The notes beneath the pieces are model-generated. The model worked only from the letters and a program-made list of their open reading frames with translations. It was not told where the DNA came from and searched no databases. A stretch of 64,000 nt of DNA from Spirulina sp034932185 (GTDB taxonomy: Bacteria > Cyanobacteriota > Cyanobacteriia > Cyanobacteriales > Spirulinaceae): assembly GCF_034932185.1 (NCBI RefSeq), contig NZ_JAYGHW010000089.1:124001-188000 (forward strand). The letters are read 5' to 3'. Both the position numbers and the translations under genes were made by a program. Positions 26,285 to 35,800 of this stretch are shown piece after piece. How positions within the stretch are numbered: position 1 is the first letter of the stretch; the number at the start of each line of letters is the position of its first letter.

Positions 26285-26746
26285 TCACTCTCCCACCAAT
26301 TCCCCGTTCCCTCTTCCCCCCTCGCATCCCCCCACAGCACAACGGGAACCCCCCCGCGCCGCCGCAATGGCCGCCAAACTGGGCCGCCCCGTAATCGGCA
26401 ACCGTAACGCCGCCCAAACCCCATAGAGCCAATCCACCACCGGCCCAATCACCGGCCAACCCGTAGCCGCATAGATCCACCCCAACCCAATCAGGGCATA
26501 AATCTGGCGAAACACCTCCACATTTTTTAGCACCGTCCCATCGGAGCGCACCGCATGAATTCGTTCCATCGCCGCTTCAAAGCTCACCCCCCCATGTTCG
26601 GCGGGATCATAGTCCGGCTCCATGATATTGACGAAAGCAAGACGATGGCGATCGCCATCCCGTTTCTGCAAAAACTCCACCTCATGGCGACAAATCCCAC
26701 AATCGCCATCATAGAGCAGCTTAATTTCCCAAGTCTGATCAGCCAT
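26285..26746 (-). CDS. DCC-family (DUF393) thiol-disulfide oxidoreductase-like protein
   Basis: A 153-residue protein with the family signature LLYDGDCGICRHEVEFLQKR at its N-terminus: the DxxCxxC motif within a thioredoxin-like fold. Further family features are RIHAVRSDGTVLKNVEVFRQ and a partly hydrophobic C-terminal region (WIYAATGWPVIGPVVDWLYG). DCC proteins are predicted redox enzymes with unknown substrates. The C-terminal 20 residues are rich in Gly and Glu, and are encoded by a run resembling the TTCCCCG heptamer repeats nearby, so the true domain ends near residue 130. Confidence 0.85.
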   Translation of the reverse strand: MADQTWEIKLLYDGDCGICRHEVEFLQKRDGDRHRLAFVNIMEPDYDPAEHGGVSFEAAMERIHAVRSDGTVLKNVEVFRQIYALIGLGWIYAATGWPVIGPVVDWLYGVWAALRLPITGRPSLAAIAAARGGSRCAVGGCEGGRGNGELVGE

Positions 26747-26784
26747 TGGTCAAAAATTAGTAAAGAAATGTAAACACCTCCATT

Positions 26785-26810
26785 GTAGGGGCGAAAAATT
26801 TTTCGCCCTC
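26785..26810. repeat. Palindromic repeat upstream of crtQ
   Basis: GTAGGGGCGAAAAATTTTTC-GCCCTC copy between the divergent DCC and crtQ genes, followed by a CCCTCGC repeat tract. Confidence 0.75.
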
Positions 26811-26836
26811 CCCTCGCCCTCCCCTCGCCCCTCCCT

Positions 26837-26871
26837 CTGTTCCCCGTTCCCTGTTCCCCGTTCCCCATTCC
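26837..26871. repeat. Heptanucleotide tandem repeat (STRR-like)
   Basis: Five consecutive heptamers of the CTGTTCC / CCGTTCC / CCATTCC type. They resemble the short tandemly repeated repetitive (STRR) sequences of cyanobacteria. A second tract is at 31369-31420. Confidence 0.75.
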
Positions 26872-26921
26872 CCCCCAATCGTTTACAATTCTTCAAGTGA
26901 ATCATCAAACATTGACCAAAA

Positions 26922-28367
26922 ATGCGAGTAGCGATCATTGGGGCGGGCCTAGCCGGACTTTCCACCGCCATTGAATTAGTAGACGCGGGCCATCAAGTGG
27001 ACATCTACGAAGCCCGCAACTTCGTCGGCGGCAAAGTCGGCAGTTGGGTGGATAAAGACGGCAACCATCTCGAAATGGGCCTCCATGTCTTCTTTGGCTG
27101 CTACTACAACCTTTTCGCCCTGATGCGCAAAGTGGGAGCCTTTGACCATCTGCTGGTTAAAGACCATACCCATACGTTCGTTAATACCGGCGGCCGCATT
27201 GGAGAACTGGATTTTCGCTTCATTACCGGCGCACCCTTCAACGGATTGAAGGCTTTTTTCACCACTTCTCAGTTGAATCTTGTCGATAAACTCACCAACT
27301 CCCTGGCCTTGGGGACTAGCCCGATTGTACGGGGTTTGGTGGATTTTGAGGGGGCGATGCAGACGATCCGCGATTTGGATGGGATTAGTTTTGCGGATTG
27401 GTTCCGCAGCCATGGGGGGAATGATGGCAGCTTGAAAAAAATGTGGAACCCGATTGCCTACGCTTTGGGCTTCATCGATACGGAAAATATTTCCGCCCGC
27501 TGTATGCTCACCATTTTTCAATTCTTTGCGGTGAAAACTGAAGCCTCCGTGTTGCGGATGTTGGCGGGTTCCCCTCAAGAATATCTCCATAACCCGATTG
27601 TGAAGTATTTGAGCGATCGCGGCGTGACGATCACCACCAATTGCCGGGTTCGGGAAGTGCAGCACGAGCATGATTGCGTTACGGGGTTAATTTTGGCCGA
27701 TGGGGAGGGCGATCGCACCCTCACCGCCGATGCCTATGTGGCCGCCTGCGATATCCCCGGCATTCAACGGCTTCTACCGGCAGAATGGCGCAAATGGCCC
27801 CAGTTCGATAATATCTATAAGCTCACCGCTGTCCCTGTGGCGACGGTGCAACTGCGCTTTGATGGTTGGGTGACAGAACTCAATGATCCCGCCAAACGCA
27901 AACAGGCCGAGGCGGCGGGGTTAGATAATCTGCTTTATACCGCCGATGCCGATTTCTCCTGCTTTGCCGATCTCGCCCTCACCAGTCCTAAGGATTACTA
28001 CCGTCCCGGTGAAGGCTCCCTGCTGCAATTAGTCCTCACCCCCGGAGATCCCTTTATTAAACAAAGCAACGAGGCGATCGCCCACCATGTTTTAAGCCAA
28101 GTTCAGGAACTCTTCCCTTCCGCACGAGAGCTAAATATGACCTGGTATAGCGTCGTCAAACTGGCCCAATCCCTCTACCGAGAAGCCCCCGGCATGGATC
28201 CCTACCGCCCCGCTCAAAAAACCCCCATCCCTAACTTCTTCCTGGCGGGTAGTTATACTCAGCAAGACTACATTGATAGCATGGAAGGGGCAACCCTTTC
28301 CGGACGACAGGCCGCAGCGGCGGTGCTGGCGGCTCTGGCTGAACAACCGGCGGCGATCGCCGTCTAA
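26922..28367 (+). CDS. crtQ: 9,9'-di-cis-zeta-carotene desaturase CrtQ
   Basis: A 481-residue FAD-dependent amine-oxidase-fold enzyme that converts zeta-carotene to lycopene in carotenoid synthesis on thylakoid membranes. The FAD-binding start AIIGAGLAGLSTAIELVDAG and EARNFVGGKVGSWVD match plant-type ZDS rather than bacterial CrtI. HLEMGLHVFFGCYYNLFALM and the C-terminal FLAGSYTQQDYIDSMEGATL FAD motif are hallmarks of the CrtP/CrtQ family. Length is standard. The downstream SRPBCC gene is 22 bases away, an arrangement also known next to crtQ in other cyanobacteria. Confidence 0.95.
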   Translation: MRVAIIGAGLAGLSTAIELVDAGHQVDIYEARNFVGGKVGSWVDKDGNHLEMGLHVFFGCYYNLFALMRKVGAFDHLLVKDHTHTFVNTGGRIGELDFRFITGAPFNGLKAFFTTSQLNLVDKLTNSLALGTSPIVRGLVDFEGAMQTIRDLDGISFADWFRSHGGNDGSLKKMWNPIAYALGFIDTENISARCMLTIFQFFAVKTEASVLRMLAGSPQEYLHNPIVKYLSDRGVTITTNCRVREVQHEHDCVTGLILADGEGDRTLTADAYVAACDIPGIQRLLPAEWRKWPQFDNIYKLTAVPVATVQLRFDGWVTELNDPAKRKQAEAAGLDNLLYTADADFSCFADLALTSPKDYYRPGEGSLLQLVLTPGDPFIKQSNEAIAHHVLSQVQELFPSARELNMTWYSVVKLAQSLYREAPGMDPYRPAQKTPIPNFFLAGSYTQQDYIDSMEGATLSGRQAAAAVLAALAEQPAAIAV

Positions 28368-28389
28368 CCCCCTCATCCCCCCTAGATAT

Positions 28390-28824
28390 ATGTCCGATTG
28401 GTTAGAGCATAGTGTCCAAGTCGAGATCAACGCCCCCATGGATTTGATCTGGAATGAATGGTCGAGTTTTGAAAAAATGCCCCTCTGGATGAAATGGATT
28501 AAATCCGTAGAAGTCCGCCCTGACCAGCCGGATCTGTCCCGCTGGACATTGAACACAGGGGGCCTAGAATTCTCTTGGCGAGCCAGGATGTTAAATGTGG
28601 TGGAGCATCAAATCATTCGCTGGGAATCCGTCGATGGCTTACCCAATAAAGGGGCGATCCGTTTTTATGATCGCCATGATCACAGCGTTGTCCGCCTCTC
28701 CGTCTCCTATGCCATCCCCAGCATTTTAAAATTCCTCGATAGCCTCTTTTTAGGCAAAGCCGTCGAGGATACCATTCAAGCCGACCTCGAACGCTTCCGC
28801 ACCCATATCCTCAGCCTCCTGTAG
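28390..28824 (+). CDS. SRPBCC (START-like) family protein linked to crtQ
   Basis: A 144-residue protein of the polyketide-cyclase/dehydrase-like SRPBCC superfamily, whose fold forms a hydrophobic ligand pocket. It starts SDWLEHSVQVEINAPMDLIW, the usual first strand of the fold, and ends with the long C-terminal helix VEDTIQADLERFRTHILSLL. The ATG at 28390 is chosen because the fold begins there; the longer open frame lies inside crtQ. Its tight linkage to crtQ suggests a carotenoid or lipid-related role. Its UAG stop is the first part of a palindromic repeat copy (28821-28846), so the repeat may set the end of this protein. Confidence 0.85.
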   Translation: MSDWLEHSVQVEINAPMDLIWNEWSSFEKMPLWMKWIKSVEVRPDQPDLSRWTLNTGGLEFSWRARMLNVVEHQIIRWESVDGLPNKGAIRFYDRHDHSVVRLSVSYAIPSILKFLDSLFLGKAVEDTIQADLERFRTHILSLL

Positions 28825-28846
28825 GGGCGAAACAGTTTTCGCCCCT
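28821..28846. repeat. Palindromic repeat that supplies a stop codon
   Basis: GTAGGGGCGAAACAGTTTTC followed by GCCCCT. The TAG at 28822-28824 is the stop of the SRPBCC gene. Confidence 0.75.
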
Positions 28847-28915
28847 GCCATTTTCGCCCCTCCCCTCTGTAATCCCCAACACCCAAACCTGCCAACCCCC
28901 CCCGCTATAATGCGG

Positions 28916-28921
28916 CCAACT
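28916..28921 (+). promoter_or_regulatory. Candidate -10 element for mntP
   Basis: A consensus TATAAT 26 bases before the mntP ATG. No good -35 hexamer is seen. The expected leader is only about 20 bases, too short for a yybP-ykoY manganese riboswitch. Confidence 0.5.
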
Positions 28922-28947
28922 GGCTTAAATCCCCCCTTTTTTTGTTT

Positions 28948-29514
28948 ATGGATATCCTCAGTCTCTCCCTCCTTTCCATCGGTCTAGCCGCCGATGCCTT
29001 TTCTGTTTCCGTCACCAGCGGCCTCCTCATTCAACGCATCAAAATCCATAAGGTGCTGATCATTGCCCTCGCCTTTGGCATTTTCCAAACCTTGATGTTT
29101 TTCCTCGGTGGGTTTATGGGGTTTACGGTGCGACCCTGGATCGGCGGTGTACAGCATTGGATTGCCTTTATCCTGCTGAGTGCGATCGGGGGCAAAATGA
29201 TTTATGAATCCTTCAAGACCGAGGACGAAGAAAACGAAACATCCTTTAACCCAACGGAAATTTATACGCTGTTGGGGTTGGCGATCGCCACCAGTATCGA
29301 TGCCCTCGCCGCTGGCTTAGGGCTAATTTCCCTTGATGATTCACTCCTTTTCTCGGCGATCGTGATCGGGGCTGTAACCTTCGCACTGTCTGCCTGTGGT
29401 GTGCTGCTAGGCAATCTGATTGGCCGCCATCTGGATTTCAAAGCCGAAATCATCGGCGGTTTCGTTTTGATTGCGCTCGGACTACGGACGTTGTGGGAAC
29501 ATTTTTTAATCTAG
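28948..29514 (+). CDS. mntP: Putative manganese efflux pump MntP
   Basis: A 188-residue inner-membrane protein of the MntP/YebN family with six membrane segments arranged as two repeats. The repeated acidic motifs typical of the family are SIGLAADAFSVSVTSGLL in helix 1 and AIATSIDALAAGLGL in helix 4. These Asp residues are needed for metal transport in E. coli MntP. Between the halves is a charged loop (SFKTEDEENETS). The ATG at 28948 is preferred over a TTG two codons earlier. The FAD oxidoreductase gene starts 7 bases after the stop, so the two form an operon. Confidence 0.92.
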   Translation: MDILSLSLLSIGLAADAFSVSVTSGLLIQRIKIHKVLIIALAFGIFQTLMFFLGGFMGFTVRPWIGGVQHWIAFILLSAIGGKMIYESFKTEDEENETSFNPTEIYTLLGLAIATSIDALAAGLGLISLDDSLLFSAIVIGAVTFALSACGVLLGNLIGRHLDFKAEIIGGFVLIALGLRTLWEHFLI

Positions 29515-29521
29515 GTTAACC

Positions 29522-31222
29522 ATGGAAACGCTTCAAACCGATTTGCTCATCGTTGGCGGCGGCGTGGGGGGAACCTGCGCCGCCATTCAAGCGGCCCGGC
29601 GGGGGGTAAAAACGGTTTTAGTCAGTGCTGGCCCTTGGTTGGGGGGAATGCTGACAGCGGCAGGGGTGGCGGTTCCCGATGGCAATGAGTTGACCCCTTG
29701 GCAAACGGGGCTATGGGGGGCTTATTTGCGGGCCTTAGCTGAACGAGAACCCACAGGCCTAGATCACAGTTGGGTGAGTTTGTTTAGTTATCAGCCCCGA
29801 ACCGGAGCGCAGATCTTTGCCGATTGGGTCAAGGCGTTGCCATCGTTGCATTGGATTGCGGGCCAGGAGCCGGTAGGGGTGGTCAAGAAGGGCGATCGCC
29901 TCACCGCTGTAAAATTTCCCGATTATTGCATCCAAGCAAAACTGATTCTCGATGGCACAGAATTGGGGGATTTACTCGCCTTGGGGGATGTGCCTCACCG
30001 TTGGGGCTGGGAATTGCAGGGGGAATTTAACGAACCCAGTGCGCCCCCGAAATTTAATGATCTCACCCAACGTTATCCCGTCCAGTCGCCGACTTGGGTT
30101 GCACTGTTGCAGGATTATGGCGTTGGGGTAAAAGCCCCCAAGATTGATGCTCCTGATGGGGATTTTACGGGGGCTTGGGCAGATTATGGCGGGGAACATT
30201 TCCTCAACTATGGCCGCCTGCCGGGGGATCAGTTTATGCTCAATTGGCCCATTGCGGGCAATGATTACGCCGTGGGTTTGGATCGCATCATTCAGGGAGA
30301 ACGGGGAGAATTTGAGCGGGAGGCTCAGGACTATAGCCTCAGTTTTGCTCGGTATATTCAGCGGCAATTGGGCGATCGCTACGGTTTAGCTGCCCATACC
30401 TTCCCCACCGGCCCCCTCGCCCTCCAAGCCTATTACCGCGAAAGCCGTCGCCTTCAGGGTCAAGCCACGATCACCGAGTTAGATATTCTCCCCCAGGGAA
30501 CCGTTGCACCGTTGCCCATTCAGGGGGGTGAAGTGGGGGCCATTGCCCTTGGCAACTATGCCAATGATCACCATTATCCCGGCGTAGACTTTCCCCTCAA
30601 ACCCAAATCCATTCAATGGGGGGGCCGCTGGACGGGAACCCCCTTCACGATTCCCTATGGGGCGTTGGTTCCCCGCGAGACTTTGGGGTTGATGGTTTGT
30701 GAGAAAAATATCAGCGTTTCCCACATTGCCAATGGGGCCACAAGGTTGCAGCCGGTGGTGATGGGCATTGGCCAGGCGGCAGGGATGGCGGCGGCGTTGT
30801 GTCTTGAGCAGGGTTGTGAACCGGCAGAATTGGAGGTGCGATCGCTCCAAAATGCTCTGTTAACGGATGCGATCGCCCCCGCCGCCGTCGTGCCTTTATT
30901 CAACCTCCCCCCCCATCATCCCCAATGGCTCCATTGGCAGCAATACTATCTCGATCATCCCGAAGCCTATCCCGCCGATGGTTGTTGCCCCTTAACGGGG
31001 GATTTTTCCAGCGAAATTGAGCGCGGGGTGAAAATCACAGGATTGCTGACTTCTGAAGAACCGCACCGCTACCGCATCGAATATCAAGGGGAATCTTGGC
31101 AGGTGATCACGACCCGGCCGGAGGTGGCGGCCAAGTTGCCCGATTTGGGCGGCAAAACCCTAACCCTTTGGGGCCGGTTTAACCCTGCGGGCCGCTGGAT
31201 TGTGGTGGAAAAAATCGGTTAA
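29522..31222 (+). CDS. FAD-dependent oxidoreductase (FAD_oxidored family)
   Basis: A 566-residue flavoprotein. It begins with the dinucleotide loop DLLIVGGGVGGTCAAIQAAR, then VLVSAGPWLGGMLTAAGV, which matches the FAD-dependent PF12831-type family. Later segments are FPTGPLALQAYYRESRRLQG, VPRETLGLMVCEKNISVSHI and IGQAAGMAAALCLEQGCEPA, the last being the usual second FAD contact. The substrate is unknown. No signal peptide. It is coupled to mntP (7-base gap), but there is no known biochemical link between them. Confidence 0.85.
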   Translation: METLQTDLLIVGGGVGGTCAAIQAARRGVKTVLVSAGPWLGGMLTAAGVAVPDGNELTPWQTGLWGAYLRALAEREPTGLDHSWVSLFSYQPRTGAQIFADWVKALPSLHWIAGQEPVGVVKKGDRLTAVKFPDYCIQAKLILDGTELGDLLALGDVPHRWGWELQGEFNEPSAPPKFNDLTQRYPVQSPTWVALLQDYGVGVKAPKIDAPDGDFTGAWADYGGEHFLNYGRLPGDQFMLNWPIAGNDYAVGLDRIIQGERGEFEREAQDYSLSFARYIQRQLGDRYGLAAHTFPTGPLALQAYYRESRRLQGQATITELDILPQGTVAPLPIQGGEVGAIALGNYANDHHYPGVDFPLKPKSIQWGGRWTGTPFTIPYGALVPRETLGLMVCEKNISVSHIANGATRLQPVVMGIGQAAGMAAALCLEQGCEPAELEVRSLQNALLTDAIAPAAVVPLFNLPPHHPQWLHWQQYYLDHPEAYPADGCCPLTGDFSSEIERGVKITGLLTSEEPHRYRIEYQGESWQVITTRPEVAAKLPDLGGKTLTLWGRFNPAGRWIVVEKIG

Positions 31223-31281
31223 TGGGTGGCATAGGCGATCGGGGATCAATAATCAGCGCAAGCGATCAGGCGAAAATGATC

Positions 31282-31336
31282 GGACGCAAGCGTTGCGCCC
31301 CTACAGGGGGTCTGTAGGGGCGCAATGCTTGCGCCC
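31282..31336. repeat. Inverted pair of palindromic repeats (large hairpin)
   Basis: Two 24-base arms (31282-31305 and 31313-31336) that pair at 22 positions around a 7-base loop. Each arm is itself a copy of the GCAATGCTTGC-type repeat found at 304-328. Confidence 0.8.
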
Positions 31337-31368
31337 CCAAACCCATTACGCCCCCACGTTTCCCTATT

Positions 31369-31420
31369 GCCCGTTCCCTATTGCCCATTCCCCGTTCCCC
31401 GTTCCCCATTCCCCATTCCC
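31369..31420. repeat. Heptanucleotide tandem repeat tract (STRR-like)
   Basis: About seven heptamers (CCCGTTC, CCTATTG, CCCATTC and relatives) directly after the stop of the DUF2103 gene; same family as 26837-26871. Confidence 0.75.
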
Positions 31421-31714
31421 TCACTTCCGCAGACAAACCGCCAACAACCCCTCCAATTCCCCCTGATTCAAAGGCGTAACAATAAACACCTCCTGCACCG
31501 TCTTGCCAGAGCGGGCGATCGCCTTAAATCCCCCCCGAATCGGTACAGAAATTCGCACCGTCAGCTTTGGGGTGTGGCCCTTGACCCGGCCAATCACCCC
31601 AGGGGTGACGGTTTGAATCCCCTCATGGGTGATCAACCGCTCTAACACCGGGATCAGTCCCGGTAGATGGGTGGAATGGTTCCAAACGAGACGACCGGGG
31701 TCGGGTTTGGCCAT
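31421..31714 (-). CDS. DUF2103 family protein
   Basis: A 97-residue protein matching the cyanobacterial DUF2103 family, predicted to bind metal, with the characteristic GRLVWNHSTHLPGLIPVLER start and a basic beta-rich middle (HTPKLTVRISVPIRGGFKAI). Function unknown. The start ATG shares its A with the TAA stop of the upstream clpS gene (TAATG), so the pair is translationally coupled. Confidence 0.8.
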   Translation of the reverse strand: MAKPDPGRLVWNHSTHLPGLIPVLERLITHEGIQTVTPGVIGRVKGHTPKLTVRISVPIRGGFKAIARSGKTVQEVFIVTPLNQGELEGLLAVCLRK

Positions 31715-32040
31715 TAGGCCGCCTCCAGGGGGGCCATCGTTAACCCTTCCCGGCTCAATTGTTGATGATAAAGTTCAGCCGGTTCCTGGGGGCCGACCCA
31801 AACGATCGCCTGGCCCTCAAAATGGATCTGTTCCGTCAACTGCCAAGCGCGATCGCCCGTCATGCTGGGGATATACTTTAATAAACAATTCGCAACGTGT
31901 TCAAAGGTATTAAAATCATCGTTAAGGACGATGACCTTAAAGTTAGGATAGGGCTTGCGAACCGTTTCCTGGGCCCGCACCGGGGCTTGAAGGGGACTAG
32001 AAGCTGTAGCCCCAAGGGCAACAGAAGCGACCATAATCAT
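31714..32040 (-). CDS. clpS: ATP-dependent Clp protease adaptor ClpS
   Basis: A 108-residue adaptor that binds proteins with N-degrons and delivers them to ClpC/ClpP. The family motif NFKVIVLNDDFNTFEHVANC contains the NDD/N residues of the N-degron pocket, followed by a WQLTEQIHFEGQAIVWVGP segment typical of ClpS. The N-terminus before KPYPNFK is variable in the family, so the exact start is uncertain: ATGs at 32040 and 32034 are both possible, and an even longer frame starts at 32085. It is coupled to DUF2103. Confidence 0.9.
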   Translation of the reverse strand: MIMVASVALGATASSPLQAPVRAQETVRKPYPNFKVIVLNDDFNTFEHVANCLLKYIPSMTGDRAWQLTEQIHFEGQAIVWVGPQEPAELYHQQLSREGLTMAPLEAA

Positions 32041-32218
32041 ATTGAATTTAGATTGCAGCAACAGGGAACAAAGACTAACCAGCATTCTTGCGCCATCGGT
32101 CTAACCCGAAACTATCCCCCCACAGGGGAGCAATGGGGAATCACAGGCGATCGCGCTCTACGCTTCCCCATTTTAGTGCGGATGGGGGCGGGCTGTCTGG
32201 ATTCTCGGAGGCTAAACC

Positions 32219-32815
32219 ATGATTGCATCCTTTGACCATCACGCCATGAGTCCCCAGGCTTATTTAGACTGGGAAGCTCACCAGGAGATCCGCCATGAAT
32301 ACCTTGATGGCTACGCCTATGCCATGAGTGGCGGGACGCTAACCCACAATGCGATCGCCATTAATCTGATTGCTACCCTGCGGGGGCAGTTACGCGGTGG
32401 CCCCTGTCGGGTGTTTGGGTCGGATGCGAAGGTGAGGATTAGTGAGCAGGGGCCTTTTTTTTACCCCGATGTAGTGGTGAGTTGTGATGGTGGCGATCGC
32501 CAAGCGGTGCAATTTCTCCAAGCTCCCTGTCTCGTCGTTGAGGTGCTTTCCCCCACCACCGAAGCCTACGATCGCGGTGCGAAGTTCCAGCAATACCGCC
32601 GCTTACCCAGTTTGCGGGAATATCTATTGATCAGTTCCCAACAGATCAGCGTTGATCTGTTTCGGTTGAATGCGGCTCAAACTTGGGAACTTCACCCCTA
32701 TGGGATCGGGGATGACATCCATCTCACCAGCCTTGACTTCACCCTCCCCATCGATGTGCTCTACGAAGAAGTGGAATTCCCCACGGCATCATCGATAAAA
32801 CTCTCACTCGATTAA
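32219..32815 (+). CDS. Uma2-family (DUF820) putative endonuclease
   Basis: A 198-residue member of the Uma2/DUF820 family, which is greatly expanded in cyanobacteria and has a PD-(D/E)XK nuclease-like fold. Typical segments are RHEYLDGYAYAMSGGTLTHN, the metal-site motif FFYPDVVVSCD and LVVEVLSPTTEAYDRGAKFQ followed by QYRRLPSLREYLLI. The conserved Asp in YPDV and Glu in VVEVLS are both present. Function is unproven. It stands alone with a GGAGG-like ribosome site (TCGGAGG) before the ATG. Confidence 0.9.
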   Translation: MIASFDHHAMSPQAYLDWEAHQEIRHEYLDGYAYAMSGGTLTHNAIAINLIATLRGQLRGGPCRVFGSDAKVRISEQGPFFYPDVVVSCDGGDRQAVQFLQAPCLVVEVLSPTTEAYDRGAKFQQYRRLPSLREYLLISSQQISVDLFRLNAAQTWELHPYGIGDDIHLTSLDFTLPIDVLYEEVEFPTASSIKLSLD

Positions 32816-32885
32816 ATTCTGTGGATTTGCGGACTATCGGGGAAACTAAATGTAAACATGGGAAAGAACTACCCGCCTTCCTGGC

Positions 32886-35800
32886 ATGATTCAGATGCTG
32901 CTCCGTATTAGCTCTAGTCCCTTGAAACAACTGCCCCTCAGGGTTGTGTTAGTTGTGCCTTTCATAGTACAATTGTTCGCTGCCGTGGGCATCATTGGGT
33001 ATTTGTCCTATCGCAATGGTCAGCAGGCGGTGGAAAACCTCGCCAGCCAATTGATGGGGGAATTGGGCGATCGCATTGTTCAGGAAGTCTCCACGACGAT
33101 GGAAATTCCCCATCAAATCAATCGCACCAATGCTGAATCAATCCGGCTGGGCCTCTTGGATTATCGCCAAACCGTTGATCTAGAGCGACAATTTTGGCAT
33201 CAGGTACAAATTTTTGATTCCGTCACCGCCAGTTATTTTGGGACTCCCCAGGGGGGCATTGTCCTGGCGGGCCGCAGCGATCGCGGTCTTCCCTTTCTGC
33301 GGATCACCGCCAACTTTACCAAAGGGGATTACTACCGCTACAGCACCGATGAACGGGGCGATCGCCTCGAACTCCTCGAAACCACCACCTACGATGCCAC
33401 CCAACGCCCTTGGTATATCGCCGCCCAAACCGATCGCCGCCCCACCTGGAGTGATATTTACCTGTTTGTCTCCAGCCAAACCCCCGGCATTACCGCCAGT
33501 CAACCCGTCTACGATCAACAGGGGGAACTCTTAGGCATCCTGGGGGTGGATTTAGCCCTCAATCAGATCAATCAATTTTTAAATGAACTCACCATTGGCC
33601 AACAGCGGAAAGTCTTGATCATGGAGCGATCGGGCAAAATGATTGCCTCCTCCACGGAAGAATCCCCCTTTTTAACCGATTCCGATCAGCAGCGGTTAGC
33701 CATGGCCAGCACGATCCCTGAAATTCAAGGGTCAGCGCGTCACTTGATCCGTGAGTTTGGCAGCCTACGCAACATTGACCGCCCGGAGCAGTTGCAATTT
33801 GCCATTGCGGGGGAAAAGTTTTTTGTAAAAGTCCAACCCCTGCGGGATGACTACGGATTGGATTGGTTAGTGGTGATTATTGTGCCGGAGGAGGAATTTA
33901 CGGCGCAAATTCATCGCAACACCCAAATTACCATTCTGCTCTGTGTCATTGCCCTCGGTGTTGCCACGGGGGTAGGGATCCTCACGGCCCATTGGGTCAC
34001 GGCTCCCATTCTTCGCCTCAGCCAATCCGCCAAACAGTTGGCCCAAGGGAACTGGACTCAAGCTCCCCCCATTGAACGGGGGGATGAATTGGGGGAATTG
34101 GCGATCGCCTTCCAAACCATGGCCAAACAGTTGCAATCCTCCTTTGCCGTTTTGGAGCGCAGCAACCGCGCTTTAGAAGAACGAGTTGCCGAACGCACCG
34201 CCACCCTTGCCATCCGTGAAGCAGAGTTGCGGGGACTGTTTGAAGCAATGACGGAATTGGTGATGGTGTTTGATCGAGAGGGAGAATATAAACAAATTCT
34301 GTCCAATAATGTCGATCTGTTGGTGCGAGATAAAACAGAAGTGTTAGGGCGGAGAATCCATGATATTCTCCCCCGTGAGCAAGCGGATCAGTTTTTAGCC
34401 TACATTCAAACCGTGCTCAAGACTGGAAAACCCATTAGTTTTGAATATCAACTGGAAATTCAAAACCGTCCTGAGCCAGTGTGGTGTTTAGGGAGTATTT
34501 CTCGTATTTCTGAAAGTACGGTGGTCTGGGTTGCCCGCGATATTAGTGATTATAAAAATTCAGAAGCATCTCTACAACAAAGTGAGATGCAAAATCGCGC
34601 CATTTTGACCGCCATTCCCGATATGATGTTTCGGGTTAATCGCCAAGGGGTTTATTTAGGATTTATCAAAAGTTATGGGGTTGTGAACTTGTTGCCGGAT
34701 GAATTTGATCCCATTGGTCAGCACATCACCAACTTTTTACCCGCCGATGTCGCCCAGCGCCATCTGGCCCACATCACGAAGGCGTTAGCCAGTGGTCAGG
34801 TACAAATTTATGAGCAACAGGTTTTTTTAACAGGTCAATTGCAAGAAGAAGAGGTGCGCGTCGTTCCCTACGGAGAGGATGAAGTGTTGTTTATGATTCG
34901 CAATATTACCGAACAGAAAGCCGCATTACGGGAACGGGAAAAAGCCCAGGCTGCTCTCCGGGAAAGTGAGGCTAAAAATCGCGCCATTCTCACGGCTATT
35001 CCTGACTTGATGATTCGTTTAAACCGTGAAGGGGTGTATTTAGACTATCTTGCCTCTCCAGATTTCCCCGCTCGTTTGGCTACCGATGAAAATCGCATTG
35101 GCCGTAATATTGCAGAGGTATTGCCGTCGGAAAGTACAACGATTTTAATGAGGGCGATCGCCCAAGTCCTATCCACAGGGAAAATGCAAATTGATGAGGT
35201 GGAATTTTTCAGTGATGGGCAATTTTATCAGCAGGAAATTCGCACGGTGGTCAGTGGTCAAGATGAAGTGTTGATGATTATTCGCGATATTACCGAGCGC
35301 AAACGCACGGAAGCCAGGTTACAGATTGAACGGCAACGAGCGGAGCAATTATTATTGAACGTCTTGCCCAAGGCCATTGCTGAACAGTTAAAGCACAGGC
35401 CCAGATCCTTAGCGGAACAGTTTGAGGATGCAACAATTTTGTTTGCAGATATTGTTGGATTTACGCCCCTTTCCGCCGAAATGGGGGCGATTGAATTAGT
35501 AGAGTTTCTCAATGAAATCTTTTCCACGTTTGATCAGTTAACGGAACGGTTTCGTTTAGAAAAAATTAAAACCATTGGGGATGCCTATATGGTGGTGGGG
35601 GGCTTACCCAGTCCCTATCCGGAACATACAGCAGCGATCGCCGCCATGGCTTTGGAAATGCAGCGGGCCATTGATCAATTAGTGCGCTCCAGCGGCAAAC
35701 CCCTCCAGATTCGCATTGGTATCCATAGCGGCTCGGTGGTGGCGGGGGTGATTGGCATTAAGAAGTTTATCTATGACCTCTGGGGGGATGCGGTGAATGT

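Noticed and set aside
28825..28947. A manganese riboswitch (yybP-ykoY) upstream of mntP
   Set aside because: The leader after the TATAAT box is only about 20 bases and none of the riboswitch conserved motifs are visible.
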